NCBI GenBank assembly: GCA_964517665.1
Contig: CAZFCY010000002.1
Coordinates: 1-64,000 of the forward strand
Direction: 5' to 3'
Length of the DNA: 64,000 nucleotides
DNA from: Congregicoccus sp964517665
GTDB taxonomy: Bacteria; Verrucomicrobiota; Verrucomicrobiia; Opitutales; Opitutaceae
Of this stretch, positions 17,709-26,601 are shown piece after piece. Numbering within the stretch: the stretch's first letter is position 1; the number at the start of each line of letters is the position of its first letter. The notes beneath the pieces are model-generated. The model saw only the letters and a program-made list of their open reading frames with translations, did not search any database and was not told the origin of the DNA. The position numbers and the translations under genes are program-made.

Positions 17709-18635
17709 ATGAACACGATCCACTGGTTCCTCCTCTCCCTCGCGGCCGCGGGTCTGCTGCTGCTGGCATTCGACGCCCGCCGCCCGCGCCTTGCGCTGCG
17801 CTACACGCGGCTGATTTTCCTCATCCTGATCGCCGTGGTCTTCCTCGCCCCGTTCGCGTGGATCGTGTGCGGCGCCTTCAAGGACTCCGCCGCCCTCTTC
17901 CGATACACCTTTCTTCCGCCCCTCGCGGACTGGCGGGAGCACCTCTCCCTCGACAATTTCTCCAGGCTGTTCACCCCGCGGCCCTCGCTTCACGGCGACA
18001 TCGTCTTCGGGCAATACCTGCTCAACTCGCTCTTTCTCGCCAGCGCGGCGACGGTGTTGCAGCTCCTGCTGTGCTCGCTCGGCGGTTTCGCGCTCGCCAA
18101 GCATGCGTTCGCCGGGCGGCGCCACCTCATGTTCTTCATGCTCGCCTCCATGGCGCTGCCGGCGCAGCTCTTCATCGCGCCGATCTACGATATTCTCGTC
18201 CGCATCGAATGGATCGACACCTACGCCGCTCTTCTCGTGCCCGGCGCGGCCAACGCCTTCGGCATCTTCCTCTTTCGCCAGTCGATGCTCACCGTGCCCG
18301 ACAGTCTGATCGAGGCCGCGCGCGTCGATGGAGCCGGCGACTTCCGCATCTACTGGGGCATCGTCATGCCGCTGCTCAAGCCCGTGACCGCGGCGTTCAG
18401 CCTGATTGTCTTCATGGCATCATGGACGGCGTTTCTCGGGCCGCAGATTTTCCTGCAATCCAGCTATAAACTCACCCTGCCCGTGATCCTGACCGAGTAT
18501 ATCACCCAGTACAGCGAGAACTACGGGGTCTTCGTCGCCGGCCTGCTGCTTTCCATCCTGCCGATCGCCGCGCTCTTCATCGTCCTCCAGCGCGAGTTCA
18601 TCGCCGGCCTGACCGCCGGCGCGGTGAAAGGCTGA
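17709..18635 (+). CDS. CUT1 ABC sugar permease, MalG/UgpE type
   Basis: Inner-membrane permease of 308 residues. Hydrophobic segments begin at WFLLSLAAAGLLLLAF and LIFLILIAVVFLAPFAWIV. The EAA loop is IEAARVDGAGDFRIYWGIVM with PLLKPV after it. Compared with typical MalG proteins it has an extra N-terminal hydrophobic stretch of about 25 residues. It is the last gene of the plus-strand operon. The convergent rhamnose mutarotase gene ends 30 bp downstream and I see no strong terminator in that gap. Confidence 0.92.
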   Translation: MNTIHWFLLSLAAAGLLLLAFDARRPRLALRYTRLIFLILIAVVFLAPFAWIVCGAFKDSAALFRYTFLPPLADWREHLSLDNFSRLFTPRPSLHGDIVFGQYLLNSLFLASAATVLQLLLCSLGGFALAKHAFAGRRHLMFFMLASMALPAQLFIAPIYDILVRIEWIDTYAALLVPGAANAFGIFLFRQSMLTVPDSLIEAARVDGAGDFRIYWGIVMPLLKPVTAAFSLIVFMASWTAFLGPQIFLQSSYKLTLPVILTEYITQYSENYGVFVAGLLLSILPIAALFIVLQREFIAGLTAGAVKG

Positions 18636-18664
18636 GAGGGCGCCGCCTCACTGCCGGCCGTCGC

Positions 18665-18979
18665 CTACTTCAACCGGAAAACCTCCTCGAGGTCGCGCCT
18701 CACCGGACTGCAATCCTCGTTGGCGGGCATGATGTCGCTCATATAACGCCACCAGCGCTGGCAGACCTCGTCCTGCGCCACGGCATTGAAACGCTCCTCG
18801 TTCTCGAACTCCACATGGGCGAACAGCGCGCGCGTCTCCCGGTCGAGATAAATATGATAATGGTGGACGCCATGCGCCTCGAGCACGCGCGTGAGCTCCG
18901 GCCAGATCGGTTGATGGCGGCGCGCATATTCATCCTCCGCGCCTGGATTCACTGTCATGATAAACGCTTTTCGGATCAT
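18665..18979 (-). CDS. rhaM: L-rhamnose mutarotase
   Basis: Interconverts alpha and beta anomers of L-rhamnose. At 104 residues it has the usual family length. Recognisable strings are KAFIMTVNPGAEDEYARRHQ, PIWPELTRVLEAHGVHHYHI, YLDRETRALFAHVEFEN and WWRYMSDIMP. The conserved active-site histidine is in RRHQPIWPEL. The ATG at 18979 overlaps the stop of the GH16 gene (ATGA), so the two are probably co-translated. It supports rhamnose as one of the sugars used, together with the GH78 rhamnosidase at 27.6 kb. A longer upstream frame exists but only as overlap with GH16. Confidence 0.93.
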   Translation of the reverse strand: MIRKAFIMTVNPGAEDEYARRHQPIWPELTRVLEAHGVHHYHIYLDRETRALFAHVEFENEERFNAVAQDEVCQRWWRYMSDIMPANEDCSPVRRDLEEVFRLK

Positions 18980-19803
18980 CGTTGTGCGGGTTTCGGAAGA
19001 GGCTCGTCGCGCGCCGCCGCCGGCTCGGCGCGTTTCCACGCGCGCACGTAGTCGATGCTGAACGTCGAGGGCAGCGATTCGGCGGCCGGGAGACCGAACC
19101 ACTCGGGCATGGTCTCACTGTCGAGATTCAAATACAAAGGCTGATGCCAGTGGGTGTTGGGCATTTGCTGAACGACCCTGCCGTCGAAATACCATTTGAT
19201 CTCCTTCGCGTCCCATTCGAGCCCATAGGTGTGAAAGTCGTCGGCCAGGCGCGCGGGCGCCTTCCACTCGCCGCCCGCGGTCCAGTGCCTCGGGCCGTCT
19301 TCCGGCGTCTTGAAAACATGGGTGAACATGAACAGATCGCGCTCCTTCGGGCCCGGCCCGCCGCAGATCTCGAAGACGTCGATCTCGGTATGCAGATCCC
19401 GCGTCTCCGCGTAGAACCAGAAGGCGCTGGACGCGAGCGAGCTCATCGCCCGGGCCCGCAATTCGAAATAGCCATACAGGACGACGGCTTTGCTTCTCAC
19501 CGCGCCGGTGGTGAATGTGTGATACCCCTCGGCCCTCATTTTCTCCGGAGGTTCCTCGACACGCGCCGTGATCTGCAACATGCCATCGCGCACCCGCACG
19601 TTCCCGGGCGAGAAAAAGCCCGGCTGACGGCCGCGCCAGCCGGGATTGTGATCATTCCATTTCTCCGCATCGAGCCGCGCCCCTTCGAACTCGTCCGACA
19701 GCCCGGCAATCGGCGTCCAGTCCGACGTCGGCGGCGGCGCGGCCCGCAGAATCGGAGCCAACGGAAGGAGAAGGAAGGCGAACGCGCGCATCAACCGCGG
19801 CAT
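18976..19803 (-). CDS. Secreted glycoside hydrolase family 16
   Basis: Endo-acting beta-glycanase of 275 residues. A signal peptide (AFAFLLLPLAPILRAA) is followed by a single GH16 beta-sandwich domain. The catalytic signature E-x-D-x-x-E is Glu140, Asp142, Glu145 in TEIDVFEICGG. Other GH16 strings are LDAEKWNDHNPGW, GYFELRARAMSS and YGLEWDAKEIKWYFDGRVV. The layout resembles agarase/porphyranase/carrageenase-type GH16 more than lichenases, but the substrate cannot be assigned. No carbohydrate-binding module is attached. It lies 34 bp downstream of the TIM-barrel hydrolase gene on the same strand. Confidence 0.9.
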   Translation of the reverse strand: MPRLMRAFAFLLLPLAPILRAAPPPTSDWTPIAGLSDEFEGARLDAEKWNDHNPGWRGRQPGFFSPGNVRVRDGMLQITARVEEPPEKMRAEGYHTFTTGAVRSKAVVLYGYFELRARAMSSLASSAFWFYAETRDLHTEIDVFEICGGPGPKERDLFMFTHVFKTPEDGPRHWTAGGEWKAPARLADDFHTYGLEWDAKEIKWYFDGRVVQQMPNTHWHQPLYLNLDSETMPEWFGLPAAESLPSTFSIDYVRAWKRAEPAAARDEPLPKPAQR

Positions 19804-19837
19804 GCGCCCTCCCGATGTGTATAGTGTGCCGGGCTTG

Positions 19838-21328
19838 TCACTGTTTTGTTTTCCGGAGATACAGAACCGCGTCGAGCGAGACGGGCGGATTGATCCTGAC
19901 GAAGTCTCCCCCGTGAACAGGCCGCGGTCCCTCGACGGTCTGATTCAGCAGCGGAATGAACCACTCGACCGCGAACTCCCCGGAGGCGCCCCGCAGGTCG
20001 ACGCGGGCCTCGGCGCTTTCGGGAAAATAGACGATGTATTCATGATCCGGATACGCCAGACAGTAGCCGGTCGAAACGAGGTCGCCCCGCGGAGCCATGT
20101 TCACCAGGTCCACGCGCTCGGCAAACTCCCGGGTGTATCCCATGTGCCGGCGGAGAAGCGCCCATTCGGGATAGTCGCGGTCGTCCTTGGAGATCCCGCC
20201 CCAATCGTGCAGCCAGGGCGTGGTTTTCTCCACGTCCTTCTCGCCCGGCAGGGGCGCCCACGGATCCATGAAGATCGGGTTCAGCCCGCGCAGGAAGCTT
20301 TTCCACACCCACCGATAGGCGCCGCCGTGCCCCCACAGGTGATCGGTGTCCGTCACCACGACCTTGCGACCGTCGGCGGGCGGAGGGTTTTCCTTGTAGG
20401 AGAAGGTGACGCTCGTTTCCCCGACCTTGCCCTCGAACGGCTCGTCGGCCGGCGAGATCCAGTCGGCCGGACTGGTGAAAAGCGCCTCGTTCGGATGGGG
20501 CGGATGCCAGCGGTAGGTCATGCCCACGGGATGTTGCCGGGGCAGGCCGCTTTCGATCTGCTTCACGAGCTCGATGATATGGTGCTGCCATTCGATCGAG
20601 CCGCCTTCGTTGATCACTTCATAGAGCACGTTGTCGAGGTCGTTGACGGTCTCGACGACCTTCCGCACGTAGGCCTCCTGCACCGCAAGCAGCTCCGGAG
20701 AAATCGCGAGGCTGTGCAGCGTCGCCTGGTCGTCGAAATCGTGCGCGCTCTCGGGCGCGGACACGCCATTGATATTGTTGTCCGCGTGCACCGGAAGATA
20801 AGGGTAGGGATCGCCGCTGTCGGCCGAGTCCGGACGGCGGTTCAGACACCAGCCTTGAAACAACATCACCGCGGCGTAGATGCCCCGCTCGCGCGCCGCG
20901 ATCAGCCTCTCGCGCATCCGCTCGAAGTAATCGGGGTTGAACCGGGTGAGATCGAACTTCGGCAGCCCATCGTTGGCCAGCCCCGGCCCCGTGCGCACAT
21001 AAGGCATCGGGCCCATCTCGATCGTCTTGGACGACCACGGCCCCATCCGCGATTGCTCCCACATCCAGAACCGCATGAAATTGTGGCCGTTCGCGGCCAT
21101 CATATCGATGTAGGCCTCGTAATCGAACAGCGCCTCGTCGTCTTTCGACACGATGTCCTGAAAATTCTCCCACGTGTGCGATCCGGTGAGATAGATCGCG
21201 CGCCCGCTGTCGTCGGTAAAGTAACGAGGATTGACCGTGCCGGGCCGCAGCGGCCCCTCGAATGGCCGCGCCTGCGCCAGGCAACAGCACGCGATCAATC
21301 CCAAGGCGAGAAGATGTTTTCCTTTCAT
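19838..21328 (-). CDS. Secreted TIM-barrel glycoside hydrolase, unassigned specificity
   Basis: Secreted protein of 496 residues with a short signal peptide (HLLALGLIACCCLAQA). The N-terminal part (RYFTDDSGRAIYLTGSHTW) opens a clan-A-like (beta/alpha)8 barrel. The segment NDLDNVLYEVINEGGS contains an NE pair in the position of the acid/base of GH5-type enzymes. MRFWMWEQSR and VVVTDTDHLWGHGG are further conserved-looking strings. The C-terminal 90 residues form a small beta domain like those following DUF4038-type barrels. The operator at 21399-21415 lies 70 bp before the start. The target is likely a pectic or hemicellulosic side chain, by context only. Confidence 0.75.
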   Translation of the reverse strand: MKGKHLLALGLIACCCLAQARPFEGPLRPGTVNPRYFTDDSGRAIYLTGSHTWENFQDIVSKDDEALFDYEAYIDMMAANGHNFMRFWMWEQSRMGPWSSKTIEMGPMPYVRTGPGLANDGLPKFDLTRFNPDYFERMRERLIAARERGIYAAVMLFQGWCLNRRPDSADSGDPYPYLPVHADNNINGVSAPESAHDFDDQATLHSLAISPELLAVQEAYVRKVVETVNDLDNVLYEVINEGGSIEWQHHIIELVKQIESGLPRQHPVGMTYRWHPPHPNEALFTSPADWISPADEPFEGKVGETSVTFSYKENPPPADGRKVVVTDTDHLWGHGGAYRWVWKSFLRGLNPIFMDPWAPLPGEKDVEKTTPWLHDWGGISKDDRDYPEWALLRRHMGYTREFAERVDLVNMAPRGDLVSTGYCLAYPDHEYIVYFPESAEARVDLRGASGEFAVEWFIPLLNQTVEGPRPVHGGDFVRINPPVSLDAVLYLRKTKQ

Positions 21329-21398
21329 TGCGATCTGTGGGGTCCGGCCGTGGGCAACGAAACGCGCCCGAGGCCGCGTATTGCTTTCATTGCATTTT

Positions 21399-21415
21399 AT
21401 TGCTTGTCATGCAAT
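21399..21415. promoter_or_regulatory. Recurrent palindromic operator, site 2
   Basis: Sequence ATTGCTTGTCATGCAAT, one mismatch from the arms of the consensus ATTGCRTNNNAYGCAAT. It lies 70 bp upstream of the minus-strand TIM-barrel hydrolase gene, in an AT-rich patch inside GC-rich DNA. A degenerate second copy, ATTGCTTTCATTGCATT, is at 21380-21396, so the sites may act as a pair. Confidence 0.65.
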
Positions 21416-21487
21416 GACCGCATTCGCGCCGATGTCAAGGGGGCGCGCGGCGGCAGGCGATGAAATCGCACGCCCTCCCCGCTTCGC

Positions 21488-22489
21488 TCAGGTGGACTCC
21501 CTGATGACCAGTTCCGCCTCGTAGCGCCGTTCCTGGATGGGCGCCGTCTCGGGCCCGAGGCGACGCAACAACAGCTTGACTATATCGGCGGCCATGGTCT
21601 TCAGCGGCTGCAGCACCGTGGTAAGCCCCGGATTGATCAGGCTGGCCTGATCGATGTCGTCGAAGCCCGTCACCGCGACCTCCTGCGGCACCTTCAGCCC
21701 GGCTTCGGACGCCGCCTTGACGACGGTCATCGCAATCATGTCGCTCGTGCACACGACGGCCGTGGGCCGTTCCGCGGCCCGGAGCATGCGGTGGACGCGC
21801 TGCACCACGTTGCCGATGGCCGGATCGCCGAGCGAAATCCAGTCCTGCCGGACCTGGATCTTCGCCTCGCGCAGCGCGCGAGTGAAGCCATCGAGGCGAT
21901 TCGCGATGTTGGGATTCTCCTCGAGCCCGCCGACGAAGCCGAACGCGCGATGCCCGCGGGCGAGGAGGTGGCGGACGACCTTCTTGATCGCCGTGCGGTT
22001 GTCGAGATAGAGATGATCGCAGGGCATGTCGTGCCGCTGCGCGCCGGTGACGACGAGCGCGCGGGACCGGCTCTGCAAATGCGCGAGCTGATCCTGCAGC
22101 TCCGCGGTTACCGCGCCTTCGCTGATGTCGAGGACGATCCCATCGACCTTGTAGGATTCGAACAATTTCACCGCCGCAAGCATGCTCTCCGTCTGGCCGA
22201 AGGAACAGACGATCAACGACTGATATTTCTCGGAGTGGAGCGCGTCGTGCATCTCCTGGAGAAACTTGGTATAAAACGGATTGTCGATGAACGGGACCAT
22301 GATCCCGATCAGCCGGGAGCGCCCCGTCCGGAGATTCGCCGCCTGCTGGTTGCGCACGTAGCCCAGCTTGCGCGCGCAGCGCAGCACGTCGTCGCGGCTC
22401 TTGGAGCGGAGGCTGGAGCCGGCGAGAATGCGCGCCGCGGTCATCGGGGACACCCCCGCCATCTTCGCCACTTCGTAAATCGTCGGCAT
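21488..22489 (-). CDS. LacI-family transcriptional regulator
   Basis: DNA-binding repressor of 333 residues. The N-terminal LacI helix-turn-helix is TIYEVAKMAGVSPMTAARIL. It is followed by a hinge with ANLRTGRSRLIGIMVP and a periplasmic-binding-like sensor domain with GIVLDISEGAV, GHRAFGFVGGLEENPN and VAVTGFDDIDQASLINPGLT. The start at 22489 gives the standard N-terminus; the longer frame upstream lacks family sequence. It is placed between a TonB receptor gene and hydrolase genes on the same strand and probably responds to a sugar released by them. The effector is unknown. The hinge carries AANL rather than the most common AxxL sequence context of PurR/LacI. Confidence 0.95.
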   Translation of the reverse strand: MPTIYEVAKMAGVSPMTAARILAGSSLRSKSRDDVLRCARKLGYVRNQQAANLRTGRSRLIGIMVPFIDNPFYTKFLQEMHDALHSEKYQSLIVCSFGQTESMLAAVKLFESYKVDGIVLDISEGAVTAELQDQLAHLQSRSRALVVTGAQRHDMPCDHLYLDNRTAIKKVVRHLLARGHRAFGFVGGLEENPNIANRLDGFTRALREAKIQVRQDWISLGDPAIGNVVQRVHRMLRAAERPTAVVCTSDMIAMTVVKAASEAGLKVPQEVAVTGFDDIDQASLINPGLTTVLQPLKTMAADIVKLLLRRLGPETAPIQERRYEAELVIREST

Positions 22490-22745
22490 GAGAATCGAAG
22501 AACCGGCCGGAAAAACGTCTGATCGGAGCGACAAACGCCTCATGGCCCGCGAACGCTCCCACGCCACCCGCGCCGTCCATCTCGCGCAAGCAGGAAACAG
22601 GAACACTCGCGCGCATTCACGCGACGCCGGCGCGCAAACAGACGGAAAGGGCCGGTTTGCCGGACCCGCGCCGTCCGGAAGACGATGCGGCCCGACCAAC
22701 CGGCCCGACGACAAACAGACAATGCGCGGATCCGAAGGCGAACGA

Positions 22746-25700
22746 TCAGAACTCGAGCGTGTTGGTGATGGTCCAGGTCCGCGGCTCGGGTATCCGATAG
22801 GCCGCCGCCGATCCATCCGGGTTTACCGTGACTTTGACCAGATCGTCGCCGGCGAACACATTGCGGATGTTGAGCTGGGTCCGCCACGTGTATCTTTCGC
22901 CGAACTTCTTTCGATACCCGATCCAGAAATCGGCCGTGCCTTGCGTGGATCCCTTGTACGGCCGGGTCACGTCGTACTCACCGTCCACGGCGGGATTCAG
23001 CGGAAATCCGATCACGTTGCGATCCTGCCAGCGATAGCTTCCACCCACGTTGACACCGCGCAGCGCTCCCTGCTGAAAGGCATAGTCCGCGACTGCGTTG
23101 AACGCCCACGGACGAAGCTCCGGCACGCTGGATTCCTCCAATGCCCTGAAGAGCCAGTAACCCGACATCACCGAACGGCGGAAGTGCCCGCGCGCGGTCC
23201 AGCCATCGCTGCCGTGGGCCACGCCGTTCACGGGATCGTCGCGATCGTCCGTGGCCGGCAGCTCCCCGAGGACGGGATCGCTCGTTCCCCAATAGCGGAT
23301 GTCTCCGGCCGGGCCCTGGAAAACCTCCCAGCGGGATTCGATGAAATCCACGAAGCTGGACGCCAGATTCGCGCGCCGCGCGTCGGTCTTGGAGAGGTTG
23401 AACGACACATTCAATCCATCGATCGGGTTCGCCACCAGCTCCAGCTCGTATCCCTTGGAGAACGTGTCTCCGGTGACCTGCAGGCCGCCCGGAGTCGCGC
23501 CGGAGTCCGGCCACCCGAGGCTGCCGATTCCGGGGTCGTTGTAATAATAAAGCTCCCAGTAATCGACAAAGGCCTGCGGGAGCTGGTTTTCCGGGCGGAA
23601 CCAGTCTTCCACCGCGGCGACCTGCCTCGCATAGGTGCTGTCGAGCTCGGCCTGCGAATACGTCGCCTTCGGAGCGCCGTCCGGCATCCACGTCACCGCG
23701 CCGCCGTCGCTGGCGTAACCATAGATCCGCTCGGCGATGGTTCCCGGGACGCCGGCCAGGTCGCGGGTCTGCGCCGCGCGCCACTGCCCCCAGTTGTCGG
23801 TGAGGCCGATATACCAATATTCCGTCGAGATGGAGTCTCCGAGCGTGGCGTTCCTCACCTTGGTGTCGTACTTCACCAGCTTGACCGAAACGCGGTCGTT
23901 GAAGCCCGTGAACGCGACGCCGTACTCCTTCGTCTTCCCGGACGGATCGGCGACCTGGCTGCCATAGACGTCGCGACGTCCGGCGCCGGGTTCGAAGTTT
24001 TCGGATTGATTGTATATAAGCGAAACATTCATCCGCCCCGGCAGGTTGTCCCTCCAGCGCTCGGGCAGGTGCGTGACGATGCTGAAGGTCTTCGAGTTCA
24101 CCTTCGTTCCCGCGGATGCCTCCGGCAGGGTCCAGTCCGGGCTCCAGATGTCGCGGTACTGCCCCCGGTCTCCGTATATCGGAGGCCCGCCGGCGTTGCG
24201 GAACGACTGCTTGTCGGAACGATAGCCGAACATGGGGACGACGTTGCCGCCGAACCAGTATCCCTGCCAGACCATCGCCTTGGAATCGATCACGTCCGAC
24301 GACTTCGCTCCGCTCCTGTACAGTTTCGCGCGATCGCTCGCATGCACGTTGTCCGCCACCGGCATCGGCACCGGGACGACCGTGTCCGTGGCGAAGTTGT
24401 AAGCCAGAATCGATGCCGATTGCGGCATCGCCTCCCCCTTGAGCCCCTGCAACCGCAGGCCGGAGGCGGAGGTTCTGGAAGCCGGGATCGGCGCGCCGAG
24501 ATAGTTGTAGAAAAACAGGTCGTCGGTATAGAAATCGGCCGTGTGGATATCGTCGTTCGAATTCCGCGAGATGAATGGATTGGTGGTGTGGTATCCTTTA
24601 TAGCCGGCGTAGAGCGAATCGACCTTCTGCGATGTGAGCAGGCCGGTGAAGACGTTGCGCCCCAGGATCTTCGCCAGCCCGGAATCCTTTCCGGCGACGG
24701 TGGCGAAATCCAGCTCGCCGAAAGCGGTCACACGCCAGACTTTTCGCGAACGGTCCGACCACTCTCCATAACCTCCGTGGGAGGCGAACATCGGCCGCAG
24801 CAGATCGGGGTTCGGGTCGCCGAAGGGAATGTTCGTGAGGATGTTCAGCGAAACCGACGCCGCCCGGGCATCCACGTAGGAATGACCGCCCGTGTAGGAG
24901 TCCTGGCTGTCGTAGGCCGCCTCGACGCCCAGCTTGTCGTTGAAGAATGTCTGGGACACGGCCAGGTTGAACGCCTCGAACTCGTTGAATTCGCCCTTGT
25001 TCGGTCCCTCCAGCAGATGATTGTAGAAGTCGAATATGGAGGCATCCGTCAGCGAGCGCGCCTTCCACGCGCCGAAGTCGTGACCGGGAAGCTTGGACCG
25101 GTTGGCGAATGAATCGTAGGTGCCCACACCCACGGGCTGATAGTAATAGGCAAGGGGAAGATCTCCTCCGTGCTGCATATAGGAAATCCCCTGCGCCCCG
25201 TCCGGCGAGAAGGTGATGACGGCGGCGTTCGATGTATTGGAACCGACTCCGCCAAGGCCCGGCGTGGCGCTGCGCATCCCCAGCGTGACCTGGTTCGGAT
25301 CGTAAACATTGCGGTCCAGGACATCGTACCACAGCGAGATCGCATCCAGAGGCGGCGTGTTCCTCGGCAGGTTCGACTCGATGTCGCCCTTCTCGAAGGT
25401 CGCCCGAAACGAGGTCTTGCTCGAGCCGCGATTCAGAAACCGCGGCTCCCATCTTGCGGCGGCGAAAACCCGATGGTCGTCGCGAAACGCCGGATCCTGG
25501 CGGTACTTCGTGTCGTCCCGCAGGAGCGAGACCCGCAAGGCCAGTTCATCCCGCAGAAGCATGCGATTGACATCCAGCGTGTAGCGCGACGACCCGAAAC
25601 TGCCGAACGCCGCGCTGACGTTTCCCGTATTCGTGAAAGCCGCGCCTTGTATGCTCGAGTTGATGATCCCCGATGGTTTGCCGATGCCGAACAGGATCGC

Positions 25701-26225
25701 GTTGGGTCCGCGCTGCAGATCGACGCGTCCGACATTGTAGGAGTCCCAGGGAATGTCGGTGAGGAAGAAATCGCGCGTGTTCTGGGCCTCCGCCAAACCG
25801 CGCACCCGCGTGACCGGATTGAGGTCGGTCGTCGTCCCGGTGAGGAGCGGGCCATCTCCCTTTCCGAGGAAATTTCCGCCCTGCCCGGCGACCTCCGTGC
25901 TCGGCGTATAGACAAGCAGCTTCTCCGCCGAAGTGGAGTTGGTGTCTTGAAGAAACTTTTGCGTGACGACCGAAATCGAAGAACCCACGTCCTTCAGTTC
26001 GGTGCGGATGCGCGTGCCGGCCATCGTGGATCTCGCCGCATAGCTGTCGGCGTCCTCCGCGGCATCGACGACGAAGGGCGAAAGGACGATGGTCTCTTCC
26101 GACGCGTCGCCGGCGTCGGAACCCGCGGGTGATGCAGAAGTGCCTTGCGCCCCGAGCCGGGAAGCGAGCACGAGAAGAAAAGCGGCAGCGATGGTTTTTG
26201 CCGCGCGATGTCTTGTTGGATTCAT
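22746..26225 (-). CDS. Large TonB-dependent outer-membrane receptor, copy 1
   Basis: Outer-membrane transporter of 1159 residues for large ligands, probably oligosaccharides. The N-terminal signal (FLLVLASRLGAQG) is followed by the LSPFVVDAAED segment common in verrucomicrobial receptors. The plug domain includes RIRTELKDVGSSISVVTQKF, FFLTDIPWDSYNVGRVDLQR and GPNAILFGIGKPSG. A long beta-barrel domain follows and the last residue is Phe (TNTLEF), as usual. No SusD partner is found next to it. The plug and many barrel segments are closely similar to the receptor at 38.7-42.3 kb, so the two are paralogues. An operator copy lies about 220 bp upstream. Confidence 0.93.
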   Translation of the reverse strand: MNPTRHRAAKTIAAAFLLVLASRLGAQGTSASPAGSDAGDASEETIVLSPFVVDAAEDADSYAARSTMAGTRIRTELKDVGSSISVVTQKFLQDTNSTSAEKLLVYTPSTEVAGQGGNFLGKGDGPLLTGTTTDLNPVTRVRGLAEAQNTRDFFLTDIPWDSYNVGRVDLQRGPNAILFGIGKPSGIINSSIQGAAFTNTGNVSAAFGSFGSSRYTLDVNRMLLRDELALRVSLLRDDTKYRQDPAFRDDHRVFAAARWEPRFLNRGSSKTSFRATFEKGDIESNLPRNTPPLDAISLWYDVLDRNVYDPNQVTLGMRSATPGLGGVGSNTSNAAVITFSPDGAQGISYMQHGGDLPLAYYYQPVGVGTYDSFANRSKLPGHDFGAWKARSLTDASIFDFYNHLLEGPNKGEFNEFEAFNLAVSQTFFNDKLGVEAAYDSQDSYTGGHSYVDARAASVSLNILTNIPFGDPNPDLLRPMFASHGGYGEWSDRSRKVWRVTAFGELDFATVAGKDSGLAKILGRNVFTGLLTSQKVDSLYAGYKGYHTTNPFISRNSNDDIHTADFYTDDLFFYNYLGAPIPASRTSASGLRLQGLKGEAMPQSASILAYNFATDTVVPVPMPVADNVHASDRAKLYRSGAKSSDVIDSKAMVWQGYWFGGNVVPMFGYRSDKQSFRNAGGPPIYGDRGQYRDIWSPDWTLPEASAGTKVNSKTFSIVTHLPERWRDNLPGRMNVSLIYNQSENFEPGAGRRDVYGSQVADPSGKTKEYGVAFTGFNDRVSVKLVKYDTKVRNATLGDSISTEYWYIGLTDNWGQWRAAQTRDLAGVPGTIAERIYGYASDGGAVTWMPDGAPKATYSQAELDSTYARQVAAVEDWFRPENQLPQAFVDYWELYYYNDPGIGSLGWPDSGATPGGLQVTGDTFSKGYELELVANPIDGLNVSFNLSKTDARRANLASSFVDFIESRWEVFQGPAGDIRYWGTSDPVLGELPATDDRDDPVNGVAHGSDGWTARGHFRRSVMSGYWLFRALEESSVPELRPWAFNAVADYAFQQGALRGVNVGGSYRWQDRNVIGFPLNPAVDGEYDVTRPYKGSTQGTADFWIGYRKKFGERYTWRTQLNIRNVFAGDDLVKVTVNPDGSAAAYRIPEPRTWTITNTLEF

Positions 26226-26601
26226 AGTTTTCCTGGGGAAGGGTTGAAGGACCGCGACATCTCCACCGGCAGGCATCGCAATCGAGCGGACGTGGCGCCC
26301 CGCGGAATCTGCCGCCAAGCACATGGAGGAATCGATCGATTTCACGTCGTCAAAGGGGATGGGGTTCGAGGGCAACACCGGGGCTCTACGCGACCGGCGG
26401 ACCACTGGCTTGGACATTAATGATATCGGTATCAAGCAATAAGTTGCGTGTTGTGCAAAAAAATGTTCTCGAGAACCGCAGGAGTCCATGAGATGCGAAC
26501 GGTAGCGACAAGACACCTGACGTGCCCGAACAGAGCACTAAAGCATCGACAGGCACTTTCGGCGTCACATAAGATGATATCGTTACCTACCCTTCCATTC
26601 G
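26226..26601. promoter_or_regulatory. Divergent control region between TonB receptor 1 and TIM-barrel isomerase
   Basis: 376 bp without a supported gene. It becomes AT-rich around 26400-26600 and holds the operator copy at 26443-26459, preceded by a compact GCAATAAGTTGC palindrome (26436-26447). A separate perfect palindrome TTCTCGAGAA lies at 26466-26475. The region probably carries promoters for both flanking genes. Confidence 0.5.
26443..26459. promoter_or_regulatory. Recurrent palindromic operator, site 3
   Basis: Sequence GTTGCGTGTTGTGCAAA, three mismatches from the arms of the consensus ATTGCRTNNNAYGCAAT, with the core TTGC and GCAA kept at the right spacing. It sits between the divergent TonB receptor and TIM-barrel genes, so it could control either or both. 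Confidence 0.5.

Noticed and set aside
21488..22489. LacI regulator as the certain owner of the recurrent palindrome
   Set aside because: Possible, but LacI operators usually have a central CG, which these sites lack, and no copy lies directly before the lacI-type gene itself. The XRE-cupin gene carries a copy, so it is a better first candidate; the XylR-type protein remains open too.
22488..25112. An 874-codon plus-strand frame opposite TonB receptor 1
   Set aside because: It is the mirror of a gene with clear receptor motifs and the expected C-terminal Phe; the translation is Arg/Val/Leu-rich without any domain. GC-rich third positions keep the opposite frame open.
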